This document shows, in pieces, positions 24,601-37,600 of a stretch of DNA of 64,000 bases. The position numbers and the translations under genes were made by a program. The stretch's first letter is position 1, and each line of letters starts with the position of its first letter. Below the pieces are notes generated by a model. The model was not told the DNA's origin. It did no database searches and worked only from the letters and a program-made list of their open reading frames with translations. The stretch comes from Liolophura sinensis (lineage: Eukaryota; Mollusca; Polyplacophora; Chitonida; Chitonidae): assembly GCF_032854445.1 (NCBI RefSeq), contig NC_088304.1, positions 19,727,704 through 19,791,703 of the forward strand, given 5' to 3'.

Positions 24601-27600
24601 ACATTAATGCACGTACGTACATGTATTTTATATACACTTTCAATCTACACACACATGTAGGCACTTAGCAAGATTTGTAAAGTTCACAGCCTCCCAAATT
24701 TAGTGAGTTACAGTAATGCCAAAGTATTTTGTTCTTCTTCAACCTTTTCGCATGTTTGTAAGGTGTTTATTCAAGCATATTCTGAAGGCAACAGTCTGTA
24801 AAGACTGATAAAATTATACTTTTTGTGAAGTCCTGAAACTGGCCAATCCAACCAATGTTGTTTTGTCTCCAAAATCACATTAAAAAGTGCATAAATTGCA
24901 CTGAAAGTTGCTCTTTCATTTGCAGAAAGGTTATGGAATTAGGGCACATAGCACTGCATTAACAAGATCTATAAAGTTTACAGGCTAAATATCATCAGAT
25001 ACCTTCTTTCACTTTGAGAGAACAAATGAATGTGTAACATTTACCCTGCACAGATTTAGTTAGAATTTGAAACCATGGTGTCTCATTTCCAACTTTCCCT
25101 TATTTTCCCTATCTCTCCCAAGATAATTTTGCAAACATAAGGCATCTCAAAGACAATGAGACACCCCCCTGGCTACACACGTTACCCTGTATGTGGAGGT
25201 TCGTAAGAGTGCCAACAAAACATACTATTTATTTACTTGATTGGTGTTTACGCCATTCTCAAGAATATTTCACTTATACTATGGCACATTATGGTGGGAG
25301 GAAACCAGGCAGAGCCCGTATAAAACCCACTACCATCCACACACTGCTGACAGTCCTTCCCACGTACGGCCGGACAGAAAGCCAGCATGAGCTGGATTTG
25401 ATCTCACAGTCACTATATTGATGAAACTTACTATCTTTGGGAGCTGGTCCCTTGAACTGTGTTCTGAGGGGTAGAAGCGCCATGTTCCCTACCCTCAAGT
25501 TGGCCTTCGTGAATTGGGAGTGGTAGGCCTGGAACCAAGAACATAACAAAATCATAATCTGCTATCGAAATACAGTTAGCAAGTTAGTAATAAAGCTGAC
25601 AACTCATGCAAGCTTCTGAAGCCTAAACTTGTCGGACATGTGAAAGAGATTTGACTGTGTCAAGGCACTCATGCACTTTCTGATTTTTTGGATAAACTGT
25701 ATTTTGGACAATAAGAGGAACCCATGACATCATTAGTTGGATATGAGTAGAAGATTAACCAAAGAAAGACATACCGGTAAGATTACCTGTCAAATAATAT
25801 TGAATAAAACTCGAAATACAAAAAAAGGGGCCCAGCTTACCAGTCCAAACTGTCCAGTGTTATCATACTGACCCAATAAATGTTCACAATTTAGTGCTTA
25901 TTTTCAAATAATATTATACTGTAATATTTAAATTTTTTTTGTCCTCAGACTAACATTAAGTCCTGTTGCTTAAAATAAGCAAATAATTGTGATATACTTT
26001 AGATTTTAAAGATTGGGATCAACATGTTTAAAAATATATATTTAATGTAGGTTTAATACAAGTTTATGGTGGGTTCGTCTAAAAGGTTTACGGAAAATAA
26101 ATACATGTATATAATAGTCATTGATTTAATTTAAGGGGGGGGGGGGCAAATGGGGGTGGGGTATGGGTTACAGAATCTAAATACAGAAGGAAAGGGACAA
26201 TGTGTTTTCAAGACTTACCAACGATGTTGCCTGTTTAGTAAAACATAGATACATGTAATATTAAGAGACTTAGGTGTGAACATAAGAAATAATGAACTAA
26301 AGTCAATGGGAAAAAATGTGGTCTATATCCTCTTCTTCACTGTCCTGTCAAAAATGTTACAAAAATCAGATATGGAATATGTTCTGTATGAAAATATGTA
26401 AGAAAGATTTAGTCTCTTATAGAAAACACAAGTTTCTTGAACAGCTACTATATGAGCTAATTTGCTTTGATACTTTGGGGAGATGTGAAATAAACAAGCA
26501 ACTGTTCAAGAAAATCAGGATCTATTCGTCAGAGGTATCCAGATATACACTAAACGACTTGACAAACAAAAACAGTGGGAGTATCACTAAGTAGACAACA
26601 CAAATTCAAATTAATCCATGAAGTGTGTCTGACTAAAGTTGGCATTTCTTCACTTCTGACTGGAAATAAATTTCAAGTTGGTACAGGATATGTTGGCAAA
26701 TCTTCCACTTATTCACACTATTAATAAAGTTACAATGTTATTTACATGGCAGTTTTGTCCTGAACCAAACAGCTGACTCCTGTCAAAACACTATTTGTTG
26801 CAGGACATTGTCCTTGTCCAGCTGCTTATTCCCAAACTTGACTTCATGATGTCTGAAGGTGCATATATTCACTGGTAACATACTCATTAATATGGATTCA
26901 CATGGTTCCAATTCGTCTTATTCATGAAAATGGGCCACCGTCTGGATGCGACTGTGGAAAGTTGTAAAGCTCAGCTGCCATTGTGTGCCCACTATTCTCA
27001 AGAAATTTTGTTTAACAACAATCACATACAGAAAATAAACTCCCTTATTATTCACCCCATTTTTATTTCACCTTTCTTCACTCTGTGAGATTGCTTTACC
27101 ATTAAGTTGAGCAAAATTTTGTTCGACAAAGGATGGCCCCAAACTACCGTTTTGCCACAGCATTTTGTCACGGCATTAGCAACAAAAATTATTGGTCAAA
27201 TACTTCTCCATGACTTTAATTTATCGCAAGCACAACACCAATCAGTCATTTTTAAGGCTGCATCATTTCAAGATTATTTGGTAATGCTCAAATGTTTTTA
27301 TATGGAGTACGCTCAGACGTTGGTTTAGGTCCTTGGACAAAATAAAATTGCCAACCCAAACTTCAGAATAGTCCAAGATTGCTCAGCTGTAATGTTCTAA
27401 TAGAAATAACCGAGCGCTTTAAACTGACTGACAAAAACGTAAGCAATAAGTGTGACTGCAAACCTAAGGCCATAAAACTGTATTTGAAACATGATCTTTC
27501 TCTCAACAAATAGTCATGGCAACTGCATCTGGTTTTTTTAATGGAGCACGCTCTGAAGTTGGTTTTGAACCATCCTTGGCGGAAACAAATTTTGCCAAGC

Positions 27601-27920
27601 CTAATGTAAGAGCAATCTCGGGACTACTTTCTATTCATCACTGTATGAGCTATTTTAACTTTCATCTTTCATCAATGTATGATATCATGGATTATAGTTT
27701 GTATACCTAAATAAAGCAAATAACAGTATGAGACTCTGACAAAAGGTGTGACAATAAACACTTCCTCATCTCGAACTGTGACAAGTGAGTGAATGATTTA
27801 AGCCGACCCCGCCCACTGGATATACACAGAAAATTAAACATAAAGGCCAAAATAAGGCAACCCCTCGTAACAACTGAAAGGACACACGTAACGACCACAA
27901 TTATGCATTCTTACCGGCAT
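18628..27920 (-). CDS. ARPC3: Actin-related protein 2/3 complex subunit 3 (p21-Arc), 7 exons, complete
   Basis: Coding exons on the - strand: 27920-27915 (ATG CCG only), 25528-25432, 24316-24240, 22862-22794, 21154-21028, 19938-19844 and 18690-18628 (TAA). All introns are GT-AG and the phases join without error to give 177 aa, against 178 in human. Diagnostic stretches: [112 protein letters not shown] and the terminal [24 protein letters not shown]3 is a structural subunit of the Arp2/3 complex, which nucleates branched actin filaments at the cell cortex. It is divergently paired with GPN3. Introns carry SINEs and a 1.2-kb minisatellite. Confidence 0.97.
19262..19324 (-). mobile_element. SINE family C, 3' tail fragment
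   Basis: The reverse complement reads TATGGCTGAAATATTGCCGA, then TGTGGCGTTAAACCATAATC, then (ATTC)n. It lies in ARPC3 intron 6. The core matches the 3' cores of families A and B. Confidence 0.65.
20056..20153 (-). mobile_element. SINE family A, 3' fragment
   Basis: (TTTA)n tail, then GATTGGTGTTTTAAGCCGTT and a TTTCACTTATATGACCAGCA body. In ARPC3 intron 5. Confidence 0.75.
20265..20505. repeat. Three tandem ~75-85 bp units
   Basis: Each unit contains 'gacac(t)aatcatgacacctta', 'acaacatgtatg', 'gggctttattta' and 'ttttcagg.gattata'. Copies start near 20275, 20352 and 20420. In ARPC3 intron 5. Confidence 0.8.
20708..20900 (-). mobile_element. SINE family A, 5' truncated
   Basis: Reverse copy from the (TTTA)n tail through the core (TTGGCACTTATACAATGGCA) to 'gccagcatgagctggact'. 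The A-box part is missing. In ARPC3 intron 5. Confidence 0.85.
21239..22410. repeat. Minisatellite, 56-bp unit, about 21 copies
   Basis: The unit reads CTTTGTGTGAACAGCTTTGA, CTTTTCTGCATACCCTCAGC, TACATGTCACTTTTGT. It lies wholly within ARPC3 intron 4 (21155-22793). Variants alternate in a patchy way (TTCATG/TACATG/TACATA; GTCTTTG/GTCACTG; AACAGC/AACATC), suggesting higher-order shuffling. The open frame at 21663-21935 is a repeat by-product. Confidence 0.97.
23045..23310 (-). mobile_element. SINE family B copy with an internal ~45-bp palindrome
   Basis: Reverse copy sharing 'caagacaccagacatgacac', 'cagtcacattatgctgacac', 'ctcagtgctgagtgccaagc' and 'cagtctttcggtatgac' with the copy at 39229. 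A hairpin at 23164-23212 (GGGACCCATTTCACAAAG / CTTTTGTGAAAAGGGTCCC-like) interrupts it. In ARPC3 intron 3. Confidence 0.65.
23924..24172 (-). mobile_element. SINE family A, near full length
   Basis: Reverse copy with tail ATCTATTTATTTCATTGGTG, the body to 'gaagccagcacggcctggac', and a head ending 'gtgagaggctcctgggttac'. In ARPC3 intron 3, ending about 70 bp from exon 3. Confidence 0.8.
25226..25418 (-). mobile_element. SINE family A, head truncated, abutting ARPC3 exon 2
   Basis: Reverse copy from TATTTATTTACTTGATTGGT to 'gccagcatgagctggatttg'. Its inner end lies about 15 bp from the ARPC3 exon-2 donor at 25431-25430. Confidence 0.85.
26130..26162. repeat. Poly-G rich tract
   Basis: A run of about 11 G followed by 'caaatgggggtgggg' in ARPC3 intron 1. 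It is conspicuous in an AT-rich intron. Confidence 0.8.
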
Positions 27921-28312
27921 GATCTTTGGTGAATTAGTCCCACAATTTAGTTCTGAAACTTAATTATTTTGTCTCACTTGGGCTTATCCCGGCAGTGAAT
28001 CAGACAGTCACGTGATCGTCAAAGATCCCTTCTCACGTTACTAATTCTCAGTAAAGGAAATTCTTTTATCAACATTAAGTAATTAATTGTTGATTTCTAT
28101 GCATGTATTCTTTGGGGAAGCAGTTATTTTTCGCTAGTGAAAGCATGACATTAATCGTTTGGTATGTTGACAGGATTTACATTGAGCTAAGAGACAGTCA
28201 CGTGACTTTCAAATTCACCGGAAGCACATGGCGATGTTGTTGATGAAAACCGAAAGGGAGAAGAAACTTCAATCAAATTTGAAGCCCATTCGTTGTTCTT
28301 AAGAGGAGCGTC
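27921..28312. promoter_or_regulatory. Bidirectional promoter region between ARPC3 and GPN3
   Basis: 392 bp separate the two start codons, which face away from each other, so both 5' UTRs and core promoters must lie here. Two copies of AGACAGTCACGTGA occur, with CACGTG at 28009-28014 and 28199-28204, exactly 190 bp apart. Each is followed by a (C/T)(G/T)TCAAA-like stretch. CACGTG is the core of bHLH-zip sites. No TATA box at a convincing position was noted. Confidence 0.75.
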
Positions 28313-31300
28313 ATGCCTAGATACGCTCAGTTAGTCATGGGGCCAGCCGGCAGTGGCAAGGTATTGGGCATCACAACTGTCTGACATTTACTTCAGAAAC
28401 TTGAAAGAAAGAACTAATTTTCATTTCACAGTGCAATGTATTGATAAGCTCGATCAGTCATGTTTCTGTTGTATAATTCTGGGACCAGTTTCACCAAGCG
28501 GCGTACAACATTTTTTTTATCGTACATTTGTCGTACGATATTTTGTACATCACTGTTACCATACCATTGCCCTATATTAGCCCCGAAAGGATCTTGATCC
28601 AGTTGGCTACTTCAACTCCTCTTGTTATATTTGGCTGGCGGAGTATCGTAGCCACAGGGGGAACCAGTGGTAAATCACACACCGGTTCACACCATGTCTG
28701 CTAAGTGCTCTCTAAACAATGGCTGCTGTCCAAAAGAGGTGTCAACTTTAGCTCTTACCTCTCAGCTCGCCTGCACACGTAATGCTACCCCATGTGCGCA
28801 CAGATGCTCAACAGGGAGCGTATACTGTGGAAGCCTTTATGGCTATAATAAAGCTATTCTAGATTGAGTGGCGTTGGTGACGTGGGTGTGGAAAGCAGAT
28901 CTTTAGGTTGGTGCCTTTTATTTGCGTGAGACTTGTTCAGTAAAAAGGATAATCGGCTTGGACCTTCGTTTAGTACAAAATTAACATTGTAACATCAAGA
29001 CTCCAACGACACTGGGCCAGTATAAGAAAAGTTGGAGTCTTTCAGGGCTAGTCCCATATAAGGGATTATCGTACATGTGCAACATCGTTGTGAAACTGGG
29101 CACAGGGCTGTTCTGTGGACAAGGTTCGGGAATTTGATAGTTGAGGCTGCCGTCATGTGGTAAATTGATGTCAGTTCATTGAAGAACCAGTTTTCACAAT
29201 AAGCATCTGAAAAGGGGCTCATTGACTAACGAGTTAAAGGGATACCACGTAAGGCTCTGACGCTAGCGGCTAGGCCAGTATAAGAAAAGGAGTACTCTAC
29301 CCAGCTACTCGACTCTGCTCAACTCTAACTTTGTCTTTGCAACTCCCCATTTTTGAATCTAAGGTTGTTGTCATGTTAAACCCCAAGCATACATACATGC
29401 ATACTTAGATTTGTGCAGTTTTTAATCAAGAAGTTCAGTACGATTAAATTCTAGATTTTCAACTGCAACAGTCGATCATCTCTGTAATTCAGTATTTGAA
29501 AACTTTGAAAATAGGCCTACACAGATTTAAAGAGATATTTGGCAAAAAATTGAATGGATCAGAACAAATCTAATGCAATTTTTTATATAGTTTTAGAATA
29601 GCACAAATAATTACCTTTCATAAAATATCCCTAAAATTAAAAAAAATTACTGTATGACTTTTTCAAACTTTAGAATTGTTTTAGCACTATATGCATGTCA
29701 AACAGGAGTTTTGATATGTAGTCAAATGCATTGATTGGAGCTATTTGTTGTATTTAAAAGCAGAAAATTTGATTTGATTAGTAAATGAGGATTTTTTTGG
29801 CAATAATATCCAGCATAGTCTCTTTAAGTTTTGAATTATTGTTGGATAATGATAAATAGTGCGGGGCCTCTGTGGCTCAGTTGGTTAGCGCGCTAGTGCA
29901 GCGTAATGACCCAGGAGTCTCTCACCAATGCAGTCGCTGTGAATTCAAGTCCATTTCATGCTGGCTTCTTCTCCAACCGTACGTGGGAAGGTCTGCCAGC
30001 AACCTGCAGATGGACGCGGGTTTCCCAGGGACTGTGCCCGGTTTCCACCCACCATGCTGACCGCTGTCGTATAAGTGAAATATTCTTGACTACGTCGTAA
30101 CACACCAATCAAATGAATAAATAGTGCTGATATACAAATTTTTGTGAAGAAAGTGTGAATACTTGTACGACAGTATTTTGTTTTGAGCTCAGATAAAATC
30201 AGGGTATGTATTAAAGGCGTGATCTGGATTTGATGCAGATTTTGAAATGAAACTGTGGTTAACTAAAATAATTCTGTTTGATTTGCAGTCCACTTATTGC
30301 TGTACAATGCAGAAACACTATGAAACTTTAAAGAGGTCTGTTCAAGTGGTCAACTTAGATCCAGCTGCAGAGGAATTTAACTACTCCGTCTTAGCAGGTA
30401 TTGTCTCAGTACTATCAGTCAGTCAGTGCAAATCTGACAATTCTTGATGATGTGCACTGATTGGTGAACTATATGTATTTATTTATTTATTAACACCTCC
30501 ATCCTCAGGTTCAATAAATACATGCAAGTCACGCTTGATTGGTCACAGCGAATTTGATTGTCTCAATGTGCATTGAGCTGCGACATCTCGGTTGTGCAAC
30601 ATCACAAAAATATACTGTAAAGTAATTAATTTTTCACGTGAAACTAATTTTCGCGAAATTCGAGGTCCATAATTTACCGTGAAAAATAATTCCAGCAGAA
30701 AAAATTCCAGTTCTATTATAGAATGATATACAACAGGTACTCGTAGTAGTATTAATGAAATGAAATCATTCTTAACGCAACTCCTGTCAGCCCAGCAGGC
30801 CAACTAAATTTTAACAGCAGGGAGGGAAAATTAGGCTTTATACAGAATACAAGACAGATATAAGACAAAGTGGGAATTCATTCTTCTTTAGTTTGATCAG
30901 TCTTCAGTATGCCGGTGAAGGGAAGGAAAAGTAGATACCAACACGTGCTGGCTTCCAATGAATGTTGCTTTAATACATGCTGTCTTGTTGGCTGTGTCTG
31001 TCATGTGGACCATTGAGTCAGCTTCTAACTAATTGTGACTGTGTACAACAACACAGTGGCCGTTTAACAGCTACTTCAATGTTAGTGGTTTCTAATTGTC
31101 TACGAAGGACGATTAAAACGGAAATCTAATCATGTTGCTTGATAAAGAATGGATTACTGGCGACGATCATATTGAATTCATCTGCTTTGTGATGAACTGC
31201 TGGAAAGGTGACATATCACTTTGTCTGTTGCTCAGAGGAGCAAAAAGACGTGAAACCTGTTTGAATATACTCTTCAGAGTAGGTGCAAAAGTAACCTTCT

Positions 31301-34300
31301 TACATAGTGATAATCCATTCCCAGTTGTTTTCATCTCTGATCCAGATTATGAGGATTAGCGACACCCCATGAAACAAAAGAGGATTAAAGCTAACCTTAA
31401 TAATACCTGTTTGACGTGCTTGAGTTATTTCGGCCATATCATAACAACTGAAGGAAAATTAAACAGATTTTTTCAGCATTGGCTTGCTTAAATACGCGAA
31501 AATTAATTCCCGTGAGCATATTTTTTTAGTAAATCCATGAAAACAAATTCCAGCGAATGATAAGTAGTTTACAGTAAATTTGACTCTTCAAACTTTTTGA
31601 AGGATTCTTCATTGATGCATATTCATACATGTTGTCAAGTGTTGTCTTTCTTTCAATGTAGACAGGCATAGTGCATATAGACCTTTTGCACACTTTTTCA
31701 AAAAGTTTTTATCAGTATCCTGTATGTTGGAAAGTGTTATACATAGTCCGATTGACTGGCCGGCCGATGATCTTTTAGGCTGACAGCTGAGAAATGATAA
31801 AGGCGTATCTTTAAGGTCATTTTTATCTCTCAAGAAGAATACTTGTATGAGTCAGGCTTAATCTTATAGAGTACAAGAAATATTATATTTCAAGAATCTT
31901 TTGAGGTAGAGGCTAGAAGCGAGAGGTAGATTAGGACCTGCCTTAGAGTGTGTTTCTACGGACATGCAGTTGCAATTAGTGATCCAATATTTCCTCCAAG
32001 AATGGAAATTAGATAAGTAAAACTGGAGTGTTTTCACTGACTGGGTGCAATTTCTTAACACAGGCTTTAACGCAGAGTGAATGGAACGTGTCTCAGTTTT
32101 AATGCAAGGGACAAGGATTTATTGCTGAGGTGGCAGGTTATACAGTTAAACGCATGGGCCTCTTCGGGAACGGTTGATCCTGGGTCAATCCTGGGTCGAG
32201 TCACACCTAAGACTGTAAAAGAGGAAGTTGTAACTTCCTCGCTTGGCGCTCAGCATGAAGGGGATACTGCAGCAACTGGTAAACCTAAGGACTCGTTCAT
32301 TGTCGCATGACTGAAAAATTGTTAAGTACGATGTTAAACCCCAAACACTCACTCACTCACTCACTAAATGCATGGCCTGTAACCGATGAACGACACAGTG
32401 GCATGAACTAATGCAAACGCAATCGCATGTCTGCAGAAACAAAGCTATAATGTGGAAACTACCCTGAATGACCTCAAATTTTGTCCATGACAAACTTGCC
32501 CATTTTTCCTGATTTCAAGGGTTCTATTGAATTTAGAAAGGTGTTTTGAGGTTTGCTTGGAACATAGGATGGTATTCTACCAGAAAATTGTAAGTTTCAG
32601 CACCAAAAAAAAAAATTTTATGACATTTATTTGCCTCTTAAAATGCGCTTTTGCTGCGAAATTTGAGATCATTTAGGGTAAGTGGAAAAGGACAGGTGGC
32701 TTTTATCTTATTCTTCCTACTTACAGATGTGCGAGAGTTGATCAGTGTTGAGGATGTGATGGAGGATGATTCGCTACGCTACGGGCCAAATGGAGGACTG
32801 ATATTTTGTATGGAGTGAGTATGTTGTTACTGTAAACTACTGTGCTCAAACTTTTACGCTCAAGAAGAAAAAAAGTACATCTATAGGTAGCTTCCTTGAC
32901 TCCTGCCCTTTTGTACTTTGCTCCCTCTCTGCATTGCACTATTAAGGCATTACAGTCTATCTTCATCGTTTTTCTTTGTTCAGTACTTGTTCAGATAACA
33001 TTAATGTATCCAGTACCTCCAGTAATTGGACTAGCCTAATTGTTATGGAAAGCCTTGGGAGAAACTATTTTCGGAGTTTCTGGTAGGATCATTGGAGCGG
33101 ATAAAATGTTTGGCACAGGTTATTTGACATACATCGAAAAGTACTTGATTATTTAAACCTAGTTTAATCTGGTACATCCTATGTTTGAACTGGCCCCAAA
33201 TTAAGAGATCCTTTGGGGCGGTTAATATGTCTGGCAAGTATGTTTTTTTGATTTGATTTATTTGAGGGGTGTTTCACGCCGTACTCATGAATATTTCACT
33301 TATACGACGGCGGCCAGCATTATGGTGGGGGGAAACTACAACCATCCGCAGAATGCTGGGAGACCTTCCATGTACAGCCAGAGAGGAAGCCAGCAAGATC
33401 TGGACTTGAACTCACAGTGACCGCATGGTGGGAGGCACCTGGGTCATTGTGCCGTGCTAACCACCTCGACCCCAGAAGCCCCCCCGGCAAGTTTGATCTG
33501 CTTTTAATCCTGCATATGTGCTCTGTAGTTGTTCTGACTGATATCTCCAATATCTGAGTAAGACCCATTTTAGTGGCCCCTACGGATGACGCCCAGCAGA
33601 ATTCCATTTCAGTGTATTTCCGGTGGCAGCCTAGATTAACTTAGATATGCTCAGATATTGGTGTCTTGTTTGTTTGAGCTCCAGGCCTTAGGCTCCCAGT
33701 GTAAACATATTCTATGTGTTTATTCTGAAAGTTTAACCATTTTAAGATGTGAGTTTTATCAATGCCTTTATTTCACTGTCTTTCTTTCTTTCAGGTATTT
33801 TACACAGAACTTTGACTGGCTGTATGAGCAGATAGACGACATAGATGATGATTATATCATATTTGATTGCCCAGGTAAGAGACTGGATGTTTGTATAATG
33901 ACAATATCTCTCAGGATCTGTCAAAATGTGTAACTTTGGGCAACCATGGGTGACGTCGTAAGTTATTTACCATGATAATCAATGACCTTGACCTGTGTTT
34001 TTCAGGACAAATAGAGCTGTACACACACATCCCTGTGATGAAGAACCTGGTTGACCAGCTACAGCAGTGGGATTTCCGTGTGTGCGGCGTCTACCTTATA
34101 GACTCCCAGTTTATGATTGAACCCTCAAAGTTTGTGTCTGGCATGCTGACTGCTCTGTCTACCATGGTCAACCTAGAAATCCCCCACGTCAATATCATGT
34201 CCAAATTGGACCTTCTGAGCAAGAAGGCTAAGAAGTCTCTGGACAGGTAGGTTGCTTTCTGTAGGTGGGGAGTGCTCACATGTATCTCACACAGAAAGCT

Positions 34301-34592
34301 GTCAGTGATGAAGTGAAATGTACATCTCATTCAGCAGGTGACCTTCATGGCTGTGAAAAAAAAAAAACCAAAAAAAAAAACTGATTATAATTTAATTCAA
34401 AAGCAACAGAATTGACGTTTTGTTTTTCTATAGAGGGCTAACTTAGCCTTGTGGTTAGTGTGGTAGCATAGCATAATGACCCAGGAGCCTGTCATCAAAG
34501 TGTGTGATGTACCAAGTCCAACTCATGCTGGCTTTCCTCAGGGCTTTGCCCATTTTCCTTCCACCGTAGTGCTGGCAACCATTGTATAAGTG

Positions 34593-34650
<58 letters not shown>

Positions 34651-37600
34651 CAAATGAGTGAAGAAGTAAAACACCAATCAAATAAATATAAAATAAAAGA
34701 TATAATATAAGTAAATACTTTTCCTGGGCTGTGAACTCATACTGTATTTGTCTCAAATTTTAAAGTCTATGCATTTATCGTTTTCGGAAAATTTGATTTA
34801 CCTTAATAGAAATATATTTTAAAGTTGATTTGGAAGGTAGGCTGACACTGAAGAAATGTGAGAAGAGGTTTCCAAAAGTAATATTTTCTGACTTTTATTG
34901 GTCTATAATTGCATTTTTTCAAATTTTTGGGACAAAAATACATGTGGTTATATTAGCAATAGCACTAGGGCCGGTACAGGTACATACAAATTGTTTGTCT
35001 TGCATCCTGAACTTGACGTTTATTTTCTGAAATTCGTTGTGGATCAAGACCTGATAGAATGTCAAAAGACAAAATTTGGCTGACGAGAAACTGATAGAGC
35101 TTAACAGAAAAACCGTCTGCTTCATTTTCACAGATATCTCGAGCCTGACCTTCTCAGTTTGCTGAATGAAGATCTTGATGAGTCGAATGTGTCAAAGAAA
35201 TTTGCCAAGCTTAATGCTGTCATAGCACAAATGGTAAGCTCAGTAAATGGACAAGTTAATTTACAGCATTAAATCCTCGTGCTGCTCTCTTTGGATAAAG
35301 TCTCTGTTGTGTTTTGTTTTTTTTAGTCAGTAGTTATTACTGTATTTGAAAGGCAACTGAAAGAGTTCAAATTAACTGCTTATATTGGAGACATTTTCAT
35401 TGGCTTAAATAAAGACAGGTTAGGAACCAAATGCTATTAATTTTTTCCTGTGTTTATGCCTTGAAAATTTTAGGTGCATTTAGTTACACCTGCCACTGAA
35501 CCAAATTATATAGGAAAGTGGTTTTTTACTTCAAGCTTGATATTTCAAAACTTTATTTTGCATTTGGGGCCCTCCATGGCTCAGTTGGATAGCGTGATAG
35601 CACAGCATAATGACCCAGGAGTCTCTCACCCATTCAGTCGTTGTGAGTTCAAGTCCAGCTCATGCTGGCTTCCTCTCCAGTCGTATGTGGGATGGTCTGC
35701 CAGCAACCTGCAGATTGTTGTGGGTTTCCCCCGGGCTCTGCTGTTGCTGGCAGACCTTCCCACGTACGGCCGACAGTGTAATGTAATAATACGGCTATGT
35801 TGTGTGGATTATTGGGGATTGCCCAAAACTTCATTTATCATCCTTCTACCACTTCAGTGGCCTAATGGTTAGGTGGAGGGTCTGTCTCAAAGTAGAGAGA
35901 CCTCGGGATCAAACCTCGGGAAGGTCATACCAAAGACTTTATAACAGTCCTTGCTGCCGCCTCGCTTGGCGCTCCGCACTGAGAGGTTAGAAGGATGAAA
36001 TAAGACCTGCATGGACTCACCCTGCCACAAGAAGACACAGTATATATGTATTCCTCATCATCATATGATGAAAACTGTTTAAGTACGATGTTAAACCCCA
36101 AGCATACATACATACATACGTACATCTTTCATTCTTCAGTACATCACACAGGTTACTATAATAGACTAAGTGCTGGTTCAGTAAGTCATTTCAGTGAGGC
36201 AGCACTATAAACTTCAACATACATGAGATACAACTCAACTGGTCCTTGTCAGCTGGTTCCAGATGCGGATGGCCAGATGACTTTGGATTGAACCACCATA
36301 CACATTCACAACTGGAGTATACACAAGTACTTAAGACACAACGCAATGCTGAAGTTGAGGTAAGTTGGGTTTTGAGCATCCTTGCATGTGAATCTGCCAG
36401 CAATTAGACTGACCTGCTACAAGAACACATGGATATGATGTGGCTAAAATACTGGTGAAAACTGTTTTTAATCATTGTATTTTTTGTTTTGTTTTTTTTC
36501 TGTTTTGGACAGATTGATGATTACAGCCTGGTGAAGTTCTTCCCATTGGATCAGACAGATGAAGATTCTGTGTTAGACATCAGTCTGCTGATTGACAATG
36601 CCATACAGTATGGAGAGGATTTGGAACCCAAGGAACCTAAAGTAAGCCAAGCAATAAAACAGTAAGGTGAACTATAAAACAGTGAGCCCTAAAGACTATA
36701 AGGTAAACCTTTAAACAGTAAGCCAAACCATAAAACAATAAGGTGAATCCTAAAGCAATAAGGTGAATCCTAAAGCAATAGGGTGAACCCTAAAACAATA
36801 AGGTGAGCCCTAAAACAATAAGGTGAATAATAAGGTGAACCCTAAAACAATAAGGTGAACCCTAAAACAATAAGGTGAACCCTAAAACAATAAGGTGAAT
36901 AATAAGGTGAACCCTAAAACAACAAGGTGAGCCCTAAAACAATAAGGTGAATAATAAGGTGAACCCTAAAACAACAAGGTGAGCCCTAAAACAATAAGGT
37001 GAATAATAAGGTGAATCCTAAAACAACAAGGTGAACCTTAAAACAGTAAGCCAAACAATAAGGTGAATCCTGAAGCAATAAGGTGAATCCTGAAGCAATA
37101 AGGTGGACCCTAAAACAATAAGGTGAGCCCTAAAACAATAAGGTGAATAATAAGGTGAACCCCAAAACAATAAGGTGAACCTTAAAACAGTAAGCCAAAC
37201 AATAAAACAATAAGGTGAATCCTGAAGCAATAAGGTGAATCCTGAAGCAATAAGGTGGACCCTAAAGCAATAAGGTGAGCCCTAAAACAATAAGGTGAAT
37301 AATAAGGTGAACCCCAAAACAATAAGGTGAACCTTAAAACAGTAAGCCAAACAATAAAACAATAAGGTGAATCCTGAAGCAATAAGGTGAATCCTAAAGC
37401 AATAGGGTGAACCCTAAAACAATAAGGTGAGCCCTAAAACAATAAGGTGAATAATAAGGTGAACCCTAAAACAACAAGGTGAACCTTAAAACAGTAAGCC
37501 AAACAATAAAACAATAAGGTGAATCCTGAAGCAATAAGGTGAATCCTGAAGCAATAAGGTGAATCCTGAAGCAATAAGGTGGACCCTAAAACAATAAGGT

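Noticed and set aside
27303-27620. Apparent direct repeat around 'atggag.acgctc.ga.gttggttt'
   Set aside because: Only the first ~25 bases match well; the rest is too diverged to call by eye.
29862-29960. Functional tRNA gene
   Set aside because: A- and B-box-like motifs are present, but the sequence does not fold into a complete cloverleaf at the right spacing and continues into a SINE body with an AATA tail.
37018-37382. Leu/Tyr-rich open frames on the - strand
   Set aside because: By-products of the GPN3 intron-7 minisatellite; the two are copies of each other because of the higher-order repeat.
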